The notes beneath the pieces are model-generated. The model ran no database searches. It was not told where the DNA came from and saw only the letters and a program-made list of their open reading frames with translations. A stretch of 64,000 bases of DNA, from positions 1-64,000 of the forward strand of contig NZ_JAJBBR010000003.1 of NCBI RefSeq assembly GCF_020532555.1, read 5' to 3'. The DNA is from Microvirga lenta (GTDB lineage Bacteria; Pseudomonadota; Alphaproteobacteria; Rhizobiales; Beijerinckiaceae). The position numbers and the translations under genes were made by a program. Shown piece by piece: positions 37,073 to 45,617 of this stretch (the stretch's first letter is position 1; each line of letters opens with the position of its first letter).

Positions 37073-37762
<690 letters not shown>

Positions 37763-37837
37763 GCCCGATCACCCGATCTGTTGGAAGATTTCGCCGAGAG
37801 CCTCGGCATAGTCCGAACACATATGGGAAGCATACCG

Positions 37838-38500
37838 ATGAAGCGCCAATCCGGCCCATTCATGACGATCATTTTTGCGTGTGCGGCGGCCCTTGCCGCC
37901 GTGGTCGTCCCCGTCCACGCCCCCGTGGCGCAGGAGGATCCGATCCGCCTCGTGGCCCTGGGCGACAGCCTCACGGCCGGTTACGGGCTGCCGCAGGAGG
38001 CGGCTTTTCCGGTGGTGCTGGAGCGGGCCCTGAAGGCCAAGGGCTACAATGTGGAGATCGCCAATGCGGGCGTGTCCGGCGACACCGCCACGGCCGGGCT
38101 CGACCGGCTCGACTGGTCGGTGCCCGACGGGACCGACGGCGTCATCGTGGAGCTCGGCGCCAACGACATGCTGCGCGGGGTGGACCCGAGCGTGCCGCGC
38201 AAGGCCATCGACACCATCGTGACCCGGCTGAAGGAGCGCGGCATCCCGGTGATGCTCGCGGGCATGTACGCCTCGCGCAATCTGGGGCCCGACTACGTGC
38301 AGAAGTTCGACAGCCTCTATCCGGACATTGCGAAGAAGCACGACCTTGTGCTCTATCCCTTCTTCCTGGATGGAGTCGCCGGCGAGCGGTCCCTCAACCT
38401 TCAGGACGGGATCCATCCCACCGCGAAGGGCGTCGAGATCATCGTCGAGCGCATCCTGCCCACCGTCGAGACCTTTCTCGCCCGCATCTCCCAGCGCTGA
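37838..38500 (+). CDS. tesA: GDSL arylesterase / TesA-like lysophospholipase
   Basis: The 220-residue exported esterase has a signal peptide (about 8-28) and the SGNH blocks: GDSLTAGYG with Ser44, the GANDMLRG block, and DGIHP with Asp190 and His193. E. coli TesA acts as periplasmic thioesterase I, protease I and lysophospholipase L1. The ATG at 37838 was chosen; ATGs at 37823 and 37862 are in frame, the latter directly before the hydrophobic segment. It diverges from the YbbA/YbbP transporter, a conserved partnership. Confidence 0.93.
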   Translation: MKRQSGPFMTIIFACAAALAAVVVPVHAPVAQEDPIRLVALGDSLTAGYGLPQEAAFPVVLERALKAKGYNVEIANAGVSGDTATAGLDRLDWSVPDGTDGVIVELGANDMLRGVDPSVPRKAIDTIVTRLKERGIPVMLAGMYASRNLGPDYVQKFDSLYPDIAKKHDLVLYPFFLDGVAGERSLNLQDGIHPTAKGVEIIVERILPTVETFLARISQR

Positions 38501-38529
38501 TTCCCGTCGGCGCGTCCCTCACGACCGAA

Positions 38530-38550
38530 CGCGGCAGGCTCCCTGCCGCG
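38530..38550 (+). promoter_or_regulatory. Hairpin abutting the aldo/keto reductase ribosome binding site
   Basis: CGCGGCAGG-CTC-CCTGCCGCG is a perfect 9-bp stem ending one base before AGGAG at 38551-38555. It has no T-tract, so it is not a classical terminator. It may terminate or process the tesA message or affect translation of the next gene. Confidence 0.45.
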
Positions 38551-38562
38551 AGGAGCTTCAGC

Positions 38563-39609
38563 ATGGACTATCGCCGCCTCGGCCGCACCGATCTCAATGT
38601 CAGCCTCATCTGCCTCGGCACCATGACCTGGGGGCAGCAGAACACCGAGGCCGACGGCCACGCGCAGATGGACTACGCCCTCGACCAGGGCATCAACTTC
38701 TTCGACACGGCGGAGCTCTACTCGATTCCGCCCAAGGCGGAGACGCAGGGCTCGACCGAGCGGATCATCGGCTCCTGGTTCAAGGCGCGCGGGAACCGGG
38801 ACAAGGTGATCCTCGCCTCCAAGGTCGTCGGCCGCTCCGAGAACACCTGGTTCCGGGACGACGGCTCCCCGGCCGAGCTGTCCCGCGCCCAGATCGAGGA
38901 GGCGGTGAACAAGAGCCTCAAGCGGCTCCAGACCGACTATATCGACCTCTATCAGATCCACTGGCCCGACCGGCCCATGCCCTGGGGCTCGAACCCCACG
39001 ATCTTCCGCCACAAGCAGGCGGAGTCCCACCCGATCCAGGAAACCCTGGAGATCATGCGCGACCTGGTGAAGGCCGGGAAGATCCGCCACCTCGGCCTCT
39101 CCAACGAGAGCGCCTGGGGCGCCATGACCTTCCTGAAATGCGCCGAGGCCGACCCGAGCCTGCCGCGGGTGCAGTCGATCCAGAACGCCTACAGCCTGCT
39201 CAACCGCACCTACGAGGTGGCTTTGGCCGAGGTCAGCATGCGCGAGGAGGCGGGTCTGCTCGCCTATTCGCCGCTGGCGCAGGGCTATCTGACCGGCAAG
39301 TATCTCGACGGCGCCCGGCCGGCGGGGGCGCGCTCCACCCTGTTCAACCGCGGCCAGCGCTACGAGACGCCGGGGGCCGAGCCCGCCATCCGCAAATACG
39401 TGGCGCTCGCCCGCGAGTTCGGCCTCGACCCGGCCCAGATGGCCATCGCGTTCGCCAATTCCCGCCCCTTCGTGACCTCGACCATCATCGGCGCCACCAC
39501 GATGGAGCAGCTGAAGACCGACATCGCGGCCGTGAACGTGACGATCACCCCCGAGCTGGAGGAGCGCATCGACGCCATCCATCTCCAGCACTGCAATCCG
39601 TGCCCGTAA
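38563..39609 (+). CDS. Aldo/keto reductase (Tas-like)
   Basis: The 348-residue NADPH-dependent oxidoreductase has the AKR barrel. Landmarks are LGRTDLNVSLICLGTMTWG, INFFDTAELYS with Asp and Tyr of the catalytic tetrad, ILASKVVG with the Lys, and YIDLYQIHWPDR with the His. KIRHLGLSNESAWG and IIGATTMEQLK complete the NADPH site. It resembles E. coli Tas. The physiological substrate is not known. AGGAG precedes the ATG by seven bases. Confidence 0.93.
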   Translation: MDYRRLGRTDLNVSLICLGTMTWGQQNTEADGHAQMDYALDQGINFFDTAELYSIPPKAETQGSTERIIGSWFKARGNRDKVILASKVVGRSENTWFRDDGSPAELSRAQIEEAVNKSLKRLQTDYIDLYQIHWPDRPMPWGSNPTIFRHKQAESHPIQETLEIMRDLVKAGKIRHLGLSNESAWGAMTFLKCAEADPSLPRVQSIQNAYSLLNRTYEVALAEVSMREEAGLLAYSPLAQGYLTGKYLDGARPAGARSTLFNRGQRYETPGAEPAIRKYVALAREFGLDPAQMAIAFANSRPFVTSTIIGATTMEQLKTDIAAVNVTITPELEERIDAIHLQHCNPCP

Positions 39610-39623
39610 ATAGGCCCTCAGCA

Positions 39624-39792
39624 CCGTCATTCCGGGGCACCCCTCTGGGGCGAGCCCGGAACCCATGAACTCGACAGGTTCAAGAAAGGACTGTGAGCGC
39701 TTCGCTTCATTCCGCACCGTCAGTGGCTCTGGGTTTCCGGTTTCGCGCGGCCCTTCGGGTCGGGCTCCGCGTTCGCGGCCCCGGAATGACGG
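39624..39792. repeat. Paired REP-like inverted repeats (REPIN-like)
   Basis: CCGTCATTCCGGGGC at 39624-39638 and its exact 15-bp inverse at 39778-39792 bracket a 139-bp interior with further short palindromes (for example CCCGGAACCC and GCGCGGCCC). The CGTCATTCCGG end is a repeat I know from many Rhizobiales intergenic regions. It fills most of the 293-bp gap between the aldo/keto reductase and thpR. Confidence 0.65.
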
Positions 39793-39902
39793 CGGCGCCC
39801 CCGGAACAAATGCGACTGTTGATCGTCTGATTCTTCGTCTTGCGGGGGCGGCCCGTCCGCCCCCATGATCGACGACACATCCGCCAGGCCAGGAGGTGCC
39901 GC

Positions 39903-40439
39903 ATGCCACGCCTGTTCACCGGCATCGAAATCCCCGCCGATATCGGCCTTCAGCTCTCGAGCTATCGCGGCGGCCTTCCCGGCGCCCGCTGGATCGACCC
40001 CGAAAACTACCACATCACCCTGCGCTTCATCGGCGACATCGACGAGCGCACCGCCGGCGACGTGTTCTCGATCCTCGGCGACGGGCGCCGGCGCGAGCCC
40101 ATCGCCGTCACCATCGACGGCCTCGCCACCTTCGGGGGCGAGCGGCCCCGGGTGGTCTTCGCCCGCGCCTCGGGCAACGGCGAGCTCAACGAGCTTCAGG
40201 CCGAGCAGGAGCGCCTGGTGCGAAAGGTCGGCCTGCCGCCGGAGAAGCGCAAGTTCACGCCGCACGTGACCCTGGCCCGCCTGCGCGACGCCTCGCCCAT
40301 CGACGTGGCGGATTATTTCTCGACGCGCGGCCACTTCCCGCGCCTGACCTTCACGGCCCGCCGCTTCGTGCTGTTCTCGTCGCGGGATTCCGTCGGCGGC
40401 GGCCCCTACGTGGTCGAGGCGGCCTATCCGCTGGGCTGA
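39903..40439 (+). CDS. thpR: RNA 2',3'-cyclic phosphodiesterase
   Basis: The 178-residue 2H phosphoesterase contains the paired catalytic motifs HITL (about residue 40) and HVTL (about residue 123). It opens with MPRLFTGIEIPADIG, the ThpR/LigT start. The enzyme hydrolyses 2',3'-cyclic phosphates to 2'-phosphates and can ligate tRNA halves in vitro. The ATG at 39903 follows AGGAGGTG. It is a single gene between a repeat region and the convergent small open frame. Confidence 0.93.
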   Translation: MPRLFTGIEIPADIGLQLSSYRGGLPGARWIDPENYHITLRFIGDIDERTAGDVFSILGDGRRREPIAVTIDGLATFGGERPRVVFARASGNGELNELQAEQERLVRKVGLPPEKRKFTPHVTLARLRDASPIDVADYFSTRGHFPRLTFTARRFVLFSSRDSVGGGPYVVEAAYPLG

Positions 40440-40457
40440 AAGGCCGGCCCGAGGCCG

Positions 40458-40583
40458 TCAGCGCTTCCGGGCGAGGCGGCCGGAGATGTCGTCATGCGGG
40501 TCCGGGAGATGGGCCGGAACAGCTATCAGCCGCCGCTCGTCGGCGCCGGTGGCGACCCGCACGGGCTGAAGGGTCAGGCTCAT
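40458..40583 (-). CDS. Small hypothetical protein coupled to the Crp/Fnr gene
   Basis: A 41-codon frame begins at an ATG that overlaps the regulator's stop (ATGA), the hallmark of translational coupling. The product (MSLTLQPVRVATGADERRLI at the start, GRLARKR at the end) is basic, without membrane segment or known motif. I do not recognise it. The overlap is the main support; chance overlap in a GC-rich genome is possible. Confidence 0.4.
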   Translation of the reverse strand: MSLTLQPVRVATGADERRLIAVPAHLPDPHDDISGRLARKR

Positions 40584-41332
40584 AAGCGGAAATTCTGCCG
40601 TTCGAGGTGCAGATAGCTGCGGTCGAACTCGCCCGCCTCCTGCAGCCTGTCCCAATCCGGAACGGTCAGCTGGGTTCCCTTGGTCCGGATGAGGCCGTCG
40701 GCCCTCAGATCCTGGAAGATCCGGTTGACGTGAACCGTCGAAAGGCCGAGGGCATCGCCGAACTCGGCCTGGGTGATCGGCAGGTCGCAGGTATGGCCCT
40801 CGGCCTTTTCGACCGCATTCAGGCGCACCAGCATCTCGCACAGAAGATGGGCGATGCGGCTGTAGGCCTCGCGCCGGCCGATGCTGGTCATCCATTCGCG
40901 GAAGATGGCGGCATCGACAAGCGTGCTGCGCCATAGGGCGCTCGCGATCCGGGGATGGCGCTCGCAGAGGGTGCGCAGGGCGTCGTGCGGGATGAACCCC
41001 ACCGTGCAGGGACTGAGCGTGCCGATGCTGTTGTCCAGCATCCTCAGGTGAAGGCTCTGCAGATCGGGAATGTCGCCGACGATGTTGAAGGCGACGATCT
41101 GGCGCCTGCCTTCTCCCGTGATCTTGTAGGTGCAGGCGAAGCCGTCGAGGACCAGGCACGACCGGGAGGGGCTGTCGCCCTCGCGGACGATGTCCTGATC
41201 GGGCCGGATGTCCACCACCTGCATCGGCAGGTTCAGGATCGCGCCCTTCTCGTCGTCCGAGAGCGTGAAGACGCTCTCGAGCTTGCGGATCATGGGATGG
41301 GAATGGATGTCGGGAAGAGATGTCGATGCCAT
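40580..41332 (-). CDS. Crp/Fnr family transcriptional regulator
   Basis: The 250-residue regulator has an N-terminal cyclic-nucleotide-like beta-roll (about 30-130), a dimer helix (WRSTLVDAAIFREWMTSIGRR) and a C-terminal winged HTH (ITQAEFGDALGLSTVHVNRI). It lacks the N-terminal Cys cluster of true Fnr, so it does not hold an oxygen-sensing iron-sulfur centre. Many such paralogues occur in Methylobacteriaceae and Bradyrhizobiaceae. MASTSLPDIHSHPMIRKLES is the chosen start; a longer in-frame start near 41424 exists. It diverges from a histidine-phosphatase gene. Confidence 0.9.
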   Translation of the reverse strand: MASTSLPDIHSHPMIRKLESVFTLSDDEKGAILNLPMQVVDIRPDQDIVREGDSPSRSCLVLDGFACTYKITGEGRRQIVAFNIVGDIPDLQSLHLRMLDNSIGTLSPCTVGFIPHDALRTLCERHPRIASALWRSTLVDAAIFREWMTSIGRREAYSRIAHLLCEMLVRLNAVEKAEGHTCDLPITQAEFGDALGLSTVHVNRIFQDLRADGLIRTKGTQLTVPDWDRLQEAGEFDRSYLHLERQNFRL

Positions 41333-41420
41333 CGCCGCGCCCTTCTGTTCGAGGCGGGAGCGCACGCGTCTCTCAGCCAACGGCGCCAATGTTCGATTGC
41401 CGATGATGGGACGACGATAC

Positions 41421-41455
41421 ATCATATGCGAGCCCCGCGTATTGATCCATGTTAA
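41421..41455 (-). promoter_or_regulatory. Candidate promoter and Fnr/FixK-like half-matched box
   Basis: A minus-strand TATGAT (41426-41421) could be the -10 of the Crp/Fnr gene. Just upstream TTGA-N6-TTAA (41442-41455) differs by one base from the Fnr/FixK box TTGA-N6-TCAA, allowing autoregulation. Low confidence. Confidence 0.3.
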
Positions 41456-41587
41456 CGCCCGGCACAATGTTGCGGGGGCGTCCGCGACATCCGGGTTGCC
41501 CGCAGGCTCTTCGGAAAAGCCGGAACGGGCGGGGATTCCCGAAGGGTGCCCTCGACAGAGCGGCCAGGGCTGGCTAAGCGTAGCGTT

Positions 41588-42178
41588 ATGCCATTGCTGA
41601 TCTTCCTCACCCATCCCGAAGTCGTCATCGACCCGCAGGTTCCCATCACCCAATGGCCGCTCAATGCCGTCGGACGCGAGCGGATGGAGCGGTTCGCGGA
41701 CCTCCTCGCGGGCCGCAACGTCACCGCGCTCTACGCCTCGACCGAGCGCAAGGCGACGGACGGAGCCGCCATCCTGGGCGAGCGCTTCGGCCTGCCCTAC
41801 GGCACGGACGAGGATCTCGGCGAGAACGACCGCTCGGCCACCGGCTATATCGCCCCGCCGGAATTCTGGGAGGTCGTGGGCCAGTTCTTCGCCAACCCGC
41901 ACGAGAGCATCCGGGGCTGGGAGCGCGCCATCGACGCGCAGGCGCGCATCGTGGGCGCCGTGAAACGGGTCGCGCAGAACGACCGGACCTCCGGCGACAT
42001 CGTCGTCGTGTCCCATGGCGGCGTCGGCGCCCTGCTGACCGCCCATCTGCAACGGGTCGCCATCGGCCAGGAGAGCCGCCCCTCCCATCCCGGCGGCGGC
42101 TGCTTCCTGGTCCTCGACCGCGAATCCCTCGCGGTCCGGCAGGACTGGCGCGCCATCGAGGACGGTCTGGGACTGTAG
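41588..42178 (+). CDS. Histidine phosphatase family protein with altered RHG motif
   Basis: The 196-residue protein has the phosphoglycerate-mutase-like fold, but the usual catalytic RHG tripeptide is THP (LIFLTHPEVVID). The second catalytic His is kept in VVVSHGGVGALL. LYASTERKATDGAAIL and LGENDRSATGYI are also visible. I recall related alphaproteobacterial proteins with the same THPE opening, so the change is probably not a sequencing error. Loss of the phosphate-binding Arg suggests weak or different catalysis. It diverges from the Crp/Fnr regulator. Confidence 0.85.
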   Translation: MPLLIFLTHPEVVIDPQVPITQWPLNAVGRERMERFADLLAGRNVTALYASTERKATDGAAILGERFGLPYGTDEDLGENDRSATGYIAPPEFWEVVGQFFANPHESIRGWERAIDAQARIVGAVKRVAQNDRTSGDIVVVSHGGVGALLTAHLQRVAIGQESRPSHPGGGCFLVLDRESLAVRQDWRAIEDGLGL

Positions 42179-42258
42179 AACGGTCTCGCCTGGAGCTCCT
42201 GCACTCTGTAGGAGGGGTGCGGACGCGCAGCAGGCAGCGCCCTCACGAGGCTTTCCCA

Positions 42259-43284
42259 ATGGCATCAGCGATCAGCACCGGCCTCGCCCGACTGGCTCCC
42301 GGCATCGCCCTGTGCGGGGCCGTCGCGCTCGCGGCCATCGGCCTCCAGCACCTGGAAGAGGCCTGGACCGGCCGGCCCTGGCTCGAGGCGCTCGTGATCG
42401 CGATCCTGCTCGGCACCGCGATCCGGACCGCCTGGACCCCGTCCGCCCGCTGGACTCCCGGCATCGGCTTTTCCGCCAAGACGCTCCTGGAAATCGCCGT
42501 GATGCTGCTCGGCGCCTCGATCAGCTTCCAGGCCGTGGCGGAGGCCGGGTTCGGGCTCATCCTCGGCATCGCGGCGGTGGTCGCCGTCGCCATCGGGGCC
42601 AGCTTCGGGCTCTGCCGCCTGCTCGGCCTGCCCAAGCGCATGGCCGTGCTGGTGGCCTGCGGCAACTCGATCTGCGGCAACTCCGCCATCGCGGCGGTGG
42701 CGCCGGTGATCGGGGCGAAGAGCGAGGACGTGGCCTCCTCCATCGCCTTCACGGCGATCCTGGGCGTGATCGTGGTGCTCGGCCTGCCCCTGCTGGTGCC
42801 GGTCCTCGGCCTGTCGGAAACCCAATACGGGGTTCTTGCGGGCCTGACCGTCTACGCGGTGCCGCAGGTGCTCGCCGCCACCCTGCCGGTCGGCATGGTC
42901 AGCACCCAGATCGGCACCCTGGTGAAGCTGGTGCGCGTGCTCATGCTCGGGCCCGTGGTCGTCGGATTGTCCCTGGCCATGGGCCGGAGCCGGGACGCGG
43001 CGGGCCCGGGCTTCTCGCTCAACCGCTTCGTGCCCTGGTTCATCCTCGGGTTCCTGGGGCTGGCGGCCCTGCGCTCGGCCGGCCTGATTCCCGACATCGT
43101 GCTGCAGGCCGTCATGCCGCTGGCCACGATCCTGACGGTGGTCGCCATGGCGGCCCTGGGCCTCGGCGTCGACCTCAAGGTTCTGGGCCGCGTCGGCGGG
43201 CGGGTGACCCTCGCCGTGAGCCTGTCGCTCCTGGTGCTGCTCGCGATCAGCCTCGGGCTGATTCGCGTGCTCGGGGTGGCCTGA
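42259..43284 (+). CDS. YeiH-family putative sulfate exporter
   Basis: The 341-residue protein has about ten membrane helices and belongs to the YeiH/Cons_hypoth698 family. The conserved VACGNSICGNSAIAAVAPVI repeat, YAVPQVLAATLPVG and VVAMAALGLGVDL are present. Family members are annotated as sulfate or sulfonate exporters on limited evidence. It follows the histidine phosphatase by 80 bases on the same strand. Confidence 0.92.
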   Translation: MASAISTGLARLAPGIALCGAVALAAIGLQHLEEAWTGRPWLEALVIAILLGTAIRTAWTPSARWTPGIGFSAKTLLEIAVMLLGASISFQAVAEAGFGLILGIAAVVAVAIGASFGLCRLLGLPKRMAVLVACGNSICGNSAIAAVAPVIGAKSEDVASSIAFTAILGVIVVLGLPLLVPVLGLSETQYGVLAGLTVYAVPQVLAATLPVGMVSTQIGTLVKLVRVLMLGPVVVGLSLAMGRSRDAAGPGFSLNRFVPWFILGFLGLAALRSAGLIPDIVLQAVMPLATILTVVAMAALGLGVDLKVLGRVGGRVTLAVSLSLLVLLAISLGLIRVLGVA

Positions 43285-43433
43285 CGGGCTGAACCTTCTT
43301 CCCTCTCCACGAGAGGCGCGGGAATCGACCTGTGCTCTCCATCCACATGCCAGATGATCCGTCGGCCCTTGAAACCTCTCCCGCGCACCTCATCACTAGA
43401 ACGAGACCCGCTCCTCAACCGGTTGATTGCCCC

Positions 43434-43739
43434 ATGAACCCTCTCACCGACGCCGAGCGCGCCGACATCCTTCCCGCCCTCGACGGCTGGGCCCTGGTCG
43501 AAGGCCGGGACGCGATCCGCAAGCGGTTCGTGTTCGACGATTTCAACGCCGCCTTCGCCTGGATGACCCGCATCGCCCTCGTGGCCGAGCAGATGAACCA
43601 CCATCCGGAATGGACGAACGTCTACAACAAGGTCGACGTCACCCTCGCGACCCACGAGGCCAAGGGCCTGACCCGTCGCGACGTGGAGCTGGCCCAGCGC
43701 ATGGACCAGTTCGCGGCCGGACTCGTGAAGGAGCGCTGA
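43434..43739 (+). CDS. phhB: 4a-hydroxytetrahydrobiopterin dehydratase
   Basis: The 101-residue PCD/DCoH-family enzyme recycles pterin cofactor of aromatic amino acid hydroxylases. It has the motif HHPEW with [19 protein letters not shown], the pterin-binding signature. The start [16 protein letters not shown] was preferred over an upstream in-frame ATG because it is the usual opening. No phhA is nearby. A GFA-family gene follows after one base. Confidence 0.92.
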   Translation: MNPLTDAERADILPALDGWALVEGRDAIRKRFVFDDFNAAFAWMTRIALVAEQMNHHPEWTNVYNKVDVTLATHEAKGLTRRDVELAQRMDQFAAGLVKER

Positions 43740-43740
43740 G

Positions 43741-44148
43741 ATGGACGAAGCCCGAACCTTCCGGGGCGGCTGCGCCTGCGGACAGCTGACCTTTGAGGCC
43801 CGAAGCGAGCCGAAGCGCGTCGGCCTGTGCCACTGCATGACCTGCCGCAAGGAGAGCGGCAGCGCGTTCAACGCCTTCGCGATCTTCGCCGCCGATCGGG
43901 TGACGATCGGCGGCGAGATGAAGACCTGGTCGGCGGTGCCGGGCGGCGAGCGCTGCTTCTGCCCCATCTGCGGCTCCCAGGTGTTCTACCGGGACGCGGC
44001 GGACGAGATCGAGATCAAGCTCGGGGCTTTCGACGAGCCGAACCTCTTCACGCCCACCTACGAGGCCTGGACGATCCGGCGCGAGCACTGGCTGCGCACG
44101 GCGGATCTGATCGCCTATCCGGAGAACCGGGGCGAGAGGACGTCCTGA
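43741..44148 (+). CDS. GFA family protein (Gfa-like zinc fold)
   Basis: The 135-residue protein has the GFA fold with zinc-binding Cys pairs GGCACG and LCHCMTCRKESGSAF, and a third pair CFCPICGS. The family is named for glutathione-dependent formaldehyde-activating enzyme, although most members have no proven activity. It is one base downstream of the pterin dehydratase, so they are co-transcribed. Confidence 0.9.
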   Translation: MDEARTFRGGCACGQLTFEARSEPKRVGLCHCMTCRKESGSAFNAFAIFAADRVTIGGEMKTWSAVPGGERCFCPICGSQVFYRDAADEIEIKLGAFDEPNLFTPTYEAWTIRREHWLRTADLIAYPENRGERTS

Positions 44149-44151
44149 GCC

Positions 44152-44937
44152 TTACTTGGGCTGCATCCGAAGCGCCCCGTCGAGGCGGATCGCCTCGCCG
44201 TTGAGCATGTCGTTCTCGATGATGGCGCGCACGAGCGTGGCGTATTCCTGCGGGCGGCCGAGGCGCGACGGGAACGGCACGTTGGCCTCCAGCGCCTTGC
44301 GGTAATCCTCGGCGATGCCCTCGAAGAGCGGGGTGTGGAACAGACCCGGCATGATCGTCATGACCCGGATGCCGAAGCCCGACAGGTCGCGGGCGACCGG
44401 CAGGGTCAGGCCGAGAACGCCGCCCTTGGAGGCCGAATAGGCCGCCTGCCCGATCTGACCGTCCTGCGCGGCCACGGAGGCCGTGTTGACGATGACGCCG
44501 CGCCCGCCGTCCTCGGTCACCGGATCGAGCCCGGCCATGGCGGCGGCGCATTTGGAGATCATCGCATAGGTGCCGATGAGGTTGATCTCCACCGCGCGCC
44601 GGAAGGAGGCGACGTCGTGCGGAATCAGCTCGCCCGTATCGCGCTTCTTCGTCACCGTGCGCTTGCCCGGCGCGATGCCGGCGCAGTTGACGAGGATGCG
44701 CTCGGTGCCGTTGGCCGCCCTCGCCTGCGCCAGGGCCGCATCGATGGATGCCTCGTCGGTCACGTCGGCCTTGCAGAACACGGCGCCGATCTCGCGGGCA
44801 ACCTCGGTGCCCCGCTCGGCGTTCATATCCAGGATGGCGACCCTCGCGCCGTGGGAGGCCAGCATCCGTGCCGTCGCCTCGCCGAGGCCTGAGGCGGCGC
44901 CGGTGACGATGGCTGCCATAGATTCGTCGAGCTTCAT
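44152..44937 (-). CDS. SDR oxidoreductase (3-hydroxyacyl-CoA dehydrogenase-like)
   Basis: The 261-residue short-chain dehydrogenase has the cofactor motif TGAASGLGEATA, acidic Asp in ILDMN for NAD preference, the NCAG motif and the catalytic SASK-YxxxK unit (AAYSASKGG). It resembles the type II 3-hydroxyacyl-CoA dehydrogenase branch (HSD17B10-like) by MIMPGLFHTPLF and the RLGRPQEYA ending. A role in fatty acid or branched-chain catabolism is an inference. It converges on the GFA gene with a 3-bp gap. Confidence 0.9.
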   Translation of the reverse strand: MKLDESMAAIVTGAASGLGEATARMLASHGARVAILDMNAERGTEVAREIGAVFCKADVTDEASIDAALAQARAANGTERILVNCAGIAPGKRTVTKKRDTGELIPHDVASFRRAVEINLIGTYAMISKCAAAMAGLDPVTEDGGRGVIVNTASVAAQDGQIGQAAYSASKGGVLGLTLPVARDLSGFGIRVMTIMPGLFHTPLFEGIAEDYRKALEANVPFPSRLGRPQEYATLVRAIIENDMLNGEAIRLDGALRMQPK

Positions 44938-45021
44938 GGGTTTCCTCTCTCCATCGGGACGAGACCTCTTAAGCCATCCGGGGCCTCGCGGGAATCGAGA
45001 CTGTCGAAGGAGCAGAGCGGC

Positions 45022-45405
45022 ATGAGCGAATCAATCACGAAGCCTTTCACAAAGGCCGAGATGGACGCCATGCGCGAAGCGGGCCGCGACGAGGCGGGTC
45101 GCGACGAGGCGAGCCTCAAGCGCCGGTTCTGGGACAAGATCCGGCGGGTGGGCGGCAAGATCCCCTTCGCCGAGGACCTGGTGGCCGCCTTCTACTGCGC
45201 CACGGACCCGAAGACCCCGAACCGGGTCAAGCTCGTCCTGATGGGCGCCGTCGCCTACTTCGTGCTGCCGACCGATGCGGTGGCCGACTTCCTGCCCCTG
45301 CTGGGCTTCGCGGACGACGCCGCGGTTCTCGCCGCCGCCATCACCCAGGTGGCCGGCTCGATCACGGAGGAACACCGGCAGAAGGCACGGGAGAGCCTGA
45401 AGTAA
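45022..45405 (+). CDS. YkvA family protein (DUF1232)
   Basis: The 127-residue protein carries a DUF1232 domain (AAFYCATDPKTPNRVKLVLM, then AYFVLPTDAVADFLPLLG). Two amphipathic or membrane-associated helices are predicted around 60-100. A short imperfect duplication, EAGRDEAGRDEASLKRR, is near the N-terminus. Function is unknown. It stands alone, divergent from the SDR gene. Confidence 0.9.
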   Translation: MSESITKPFTKAEMDAMREAGRDEAGRDEASLKRRFWDKIRRVGGKIPFAEDLVAAFYCATDPKTPNRVKLVLMGAVAYFVLPTDAVADFLPLLGFADDAAVLAAAITQVAGSITEEHRQKARESLK

Positions 45406-45617
45406 CGGATCGGAAGAACTCCGATAACCCCAGTCCTCCCCGTGCGGCGCCGCACACATGACCTTGGGTAAGCTTGGTAGACCCATTGGGGTTACCTGAG
45501 CTTTTCCCGGTTGTGTTCGCTGTACCGTTACGTTAGCTGCGCTCAGGTTGCCCGGAATATTATTCCGTCCGAGGCACTCCGCCTCGCTCACCTATGAACG
45601 ACCTGAGAGAAACGCCC

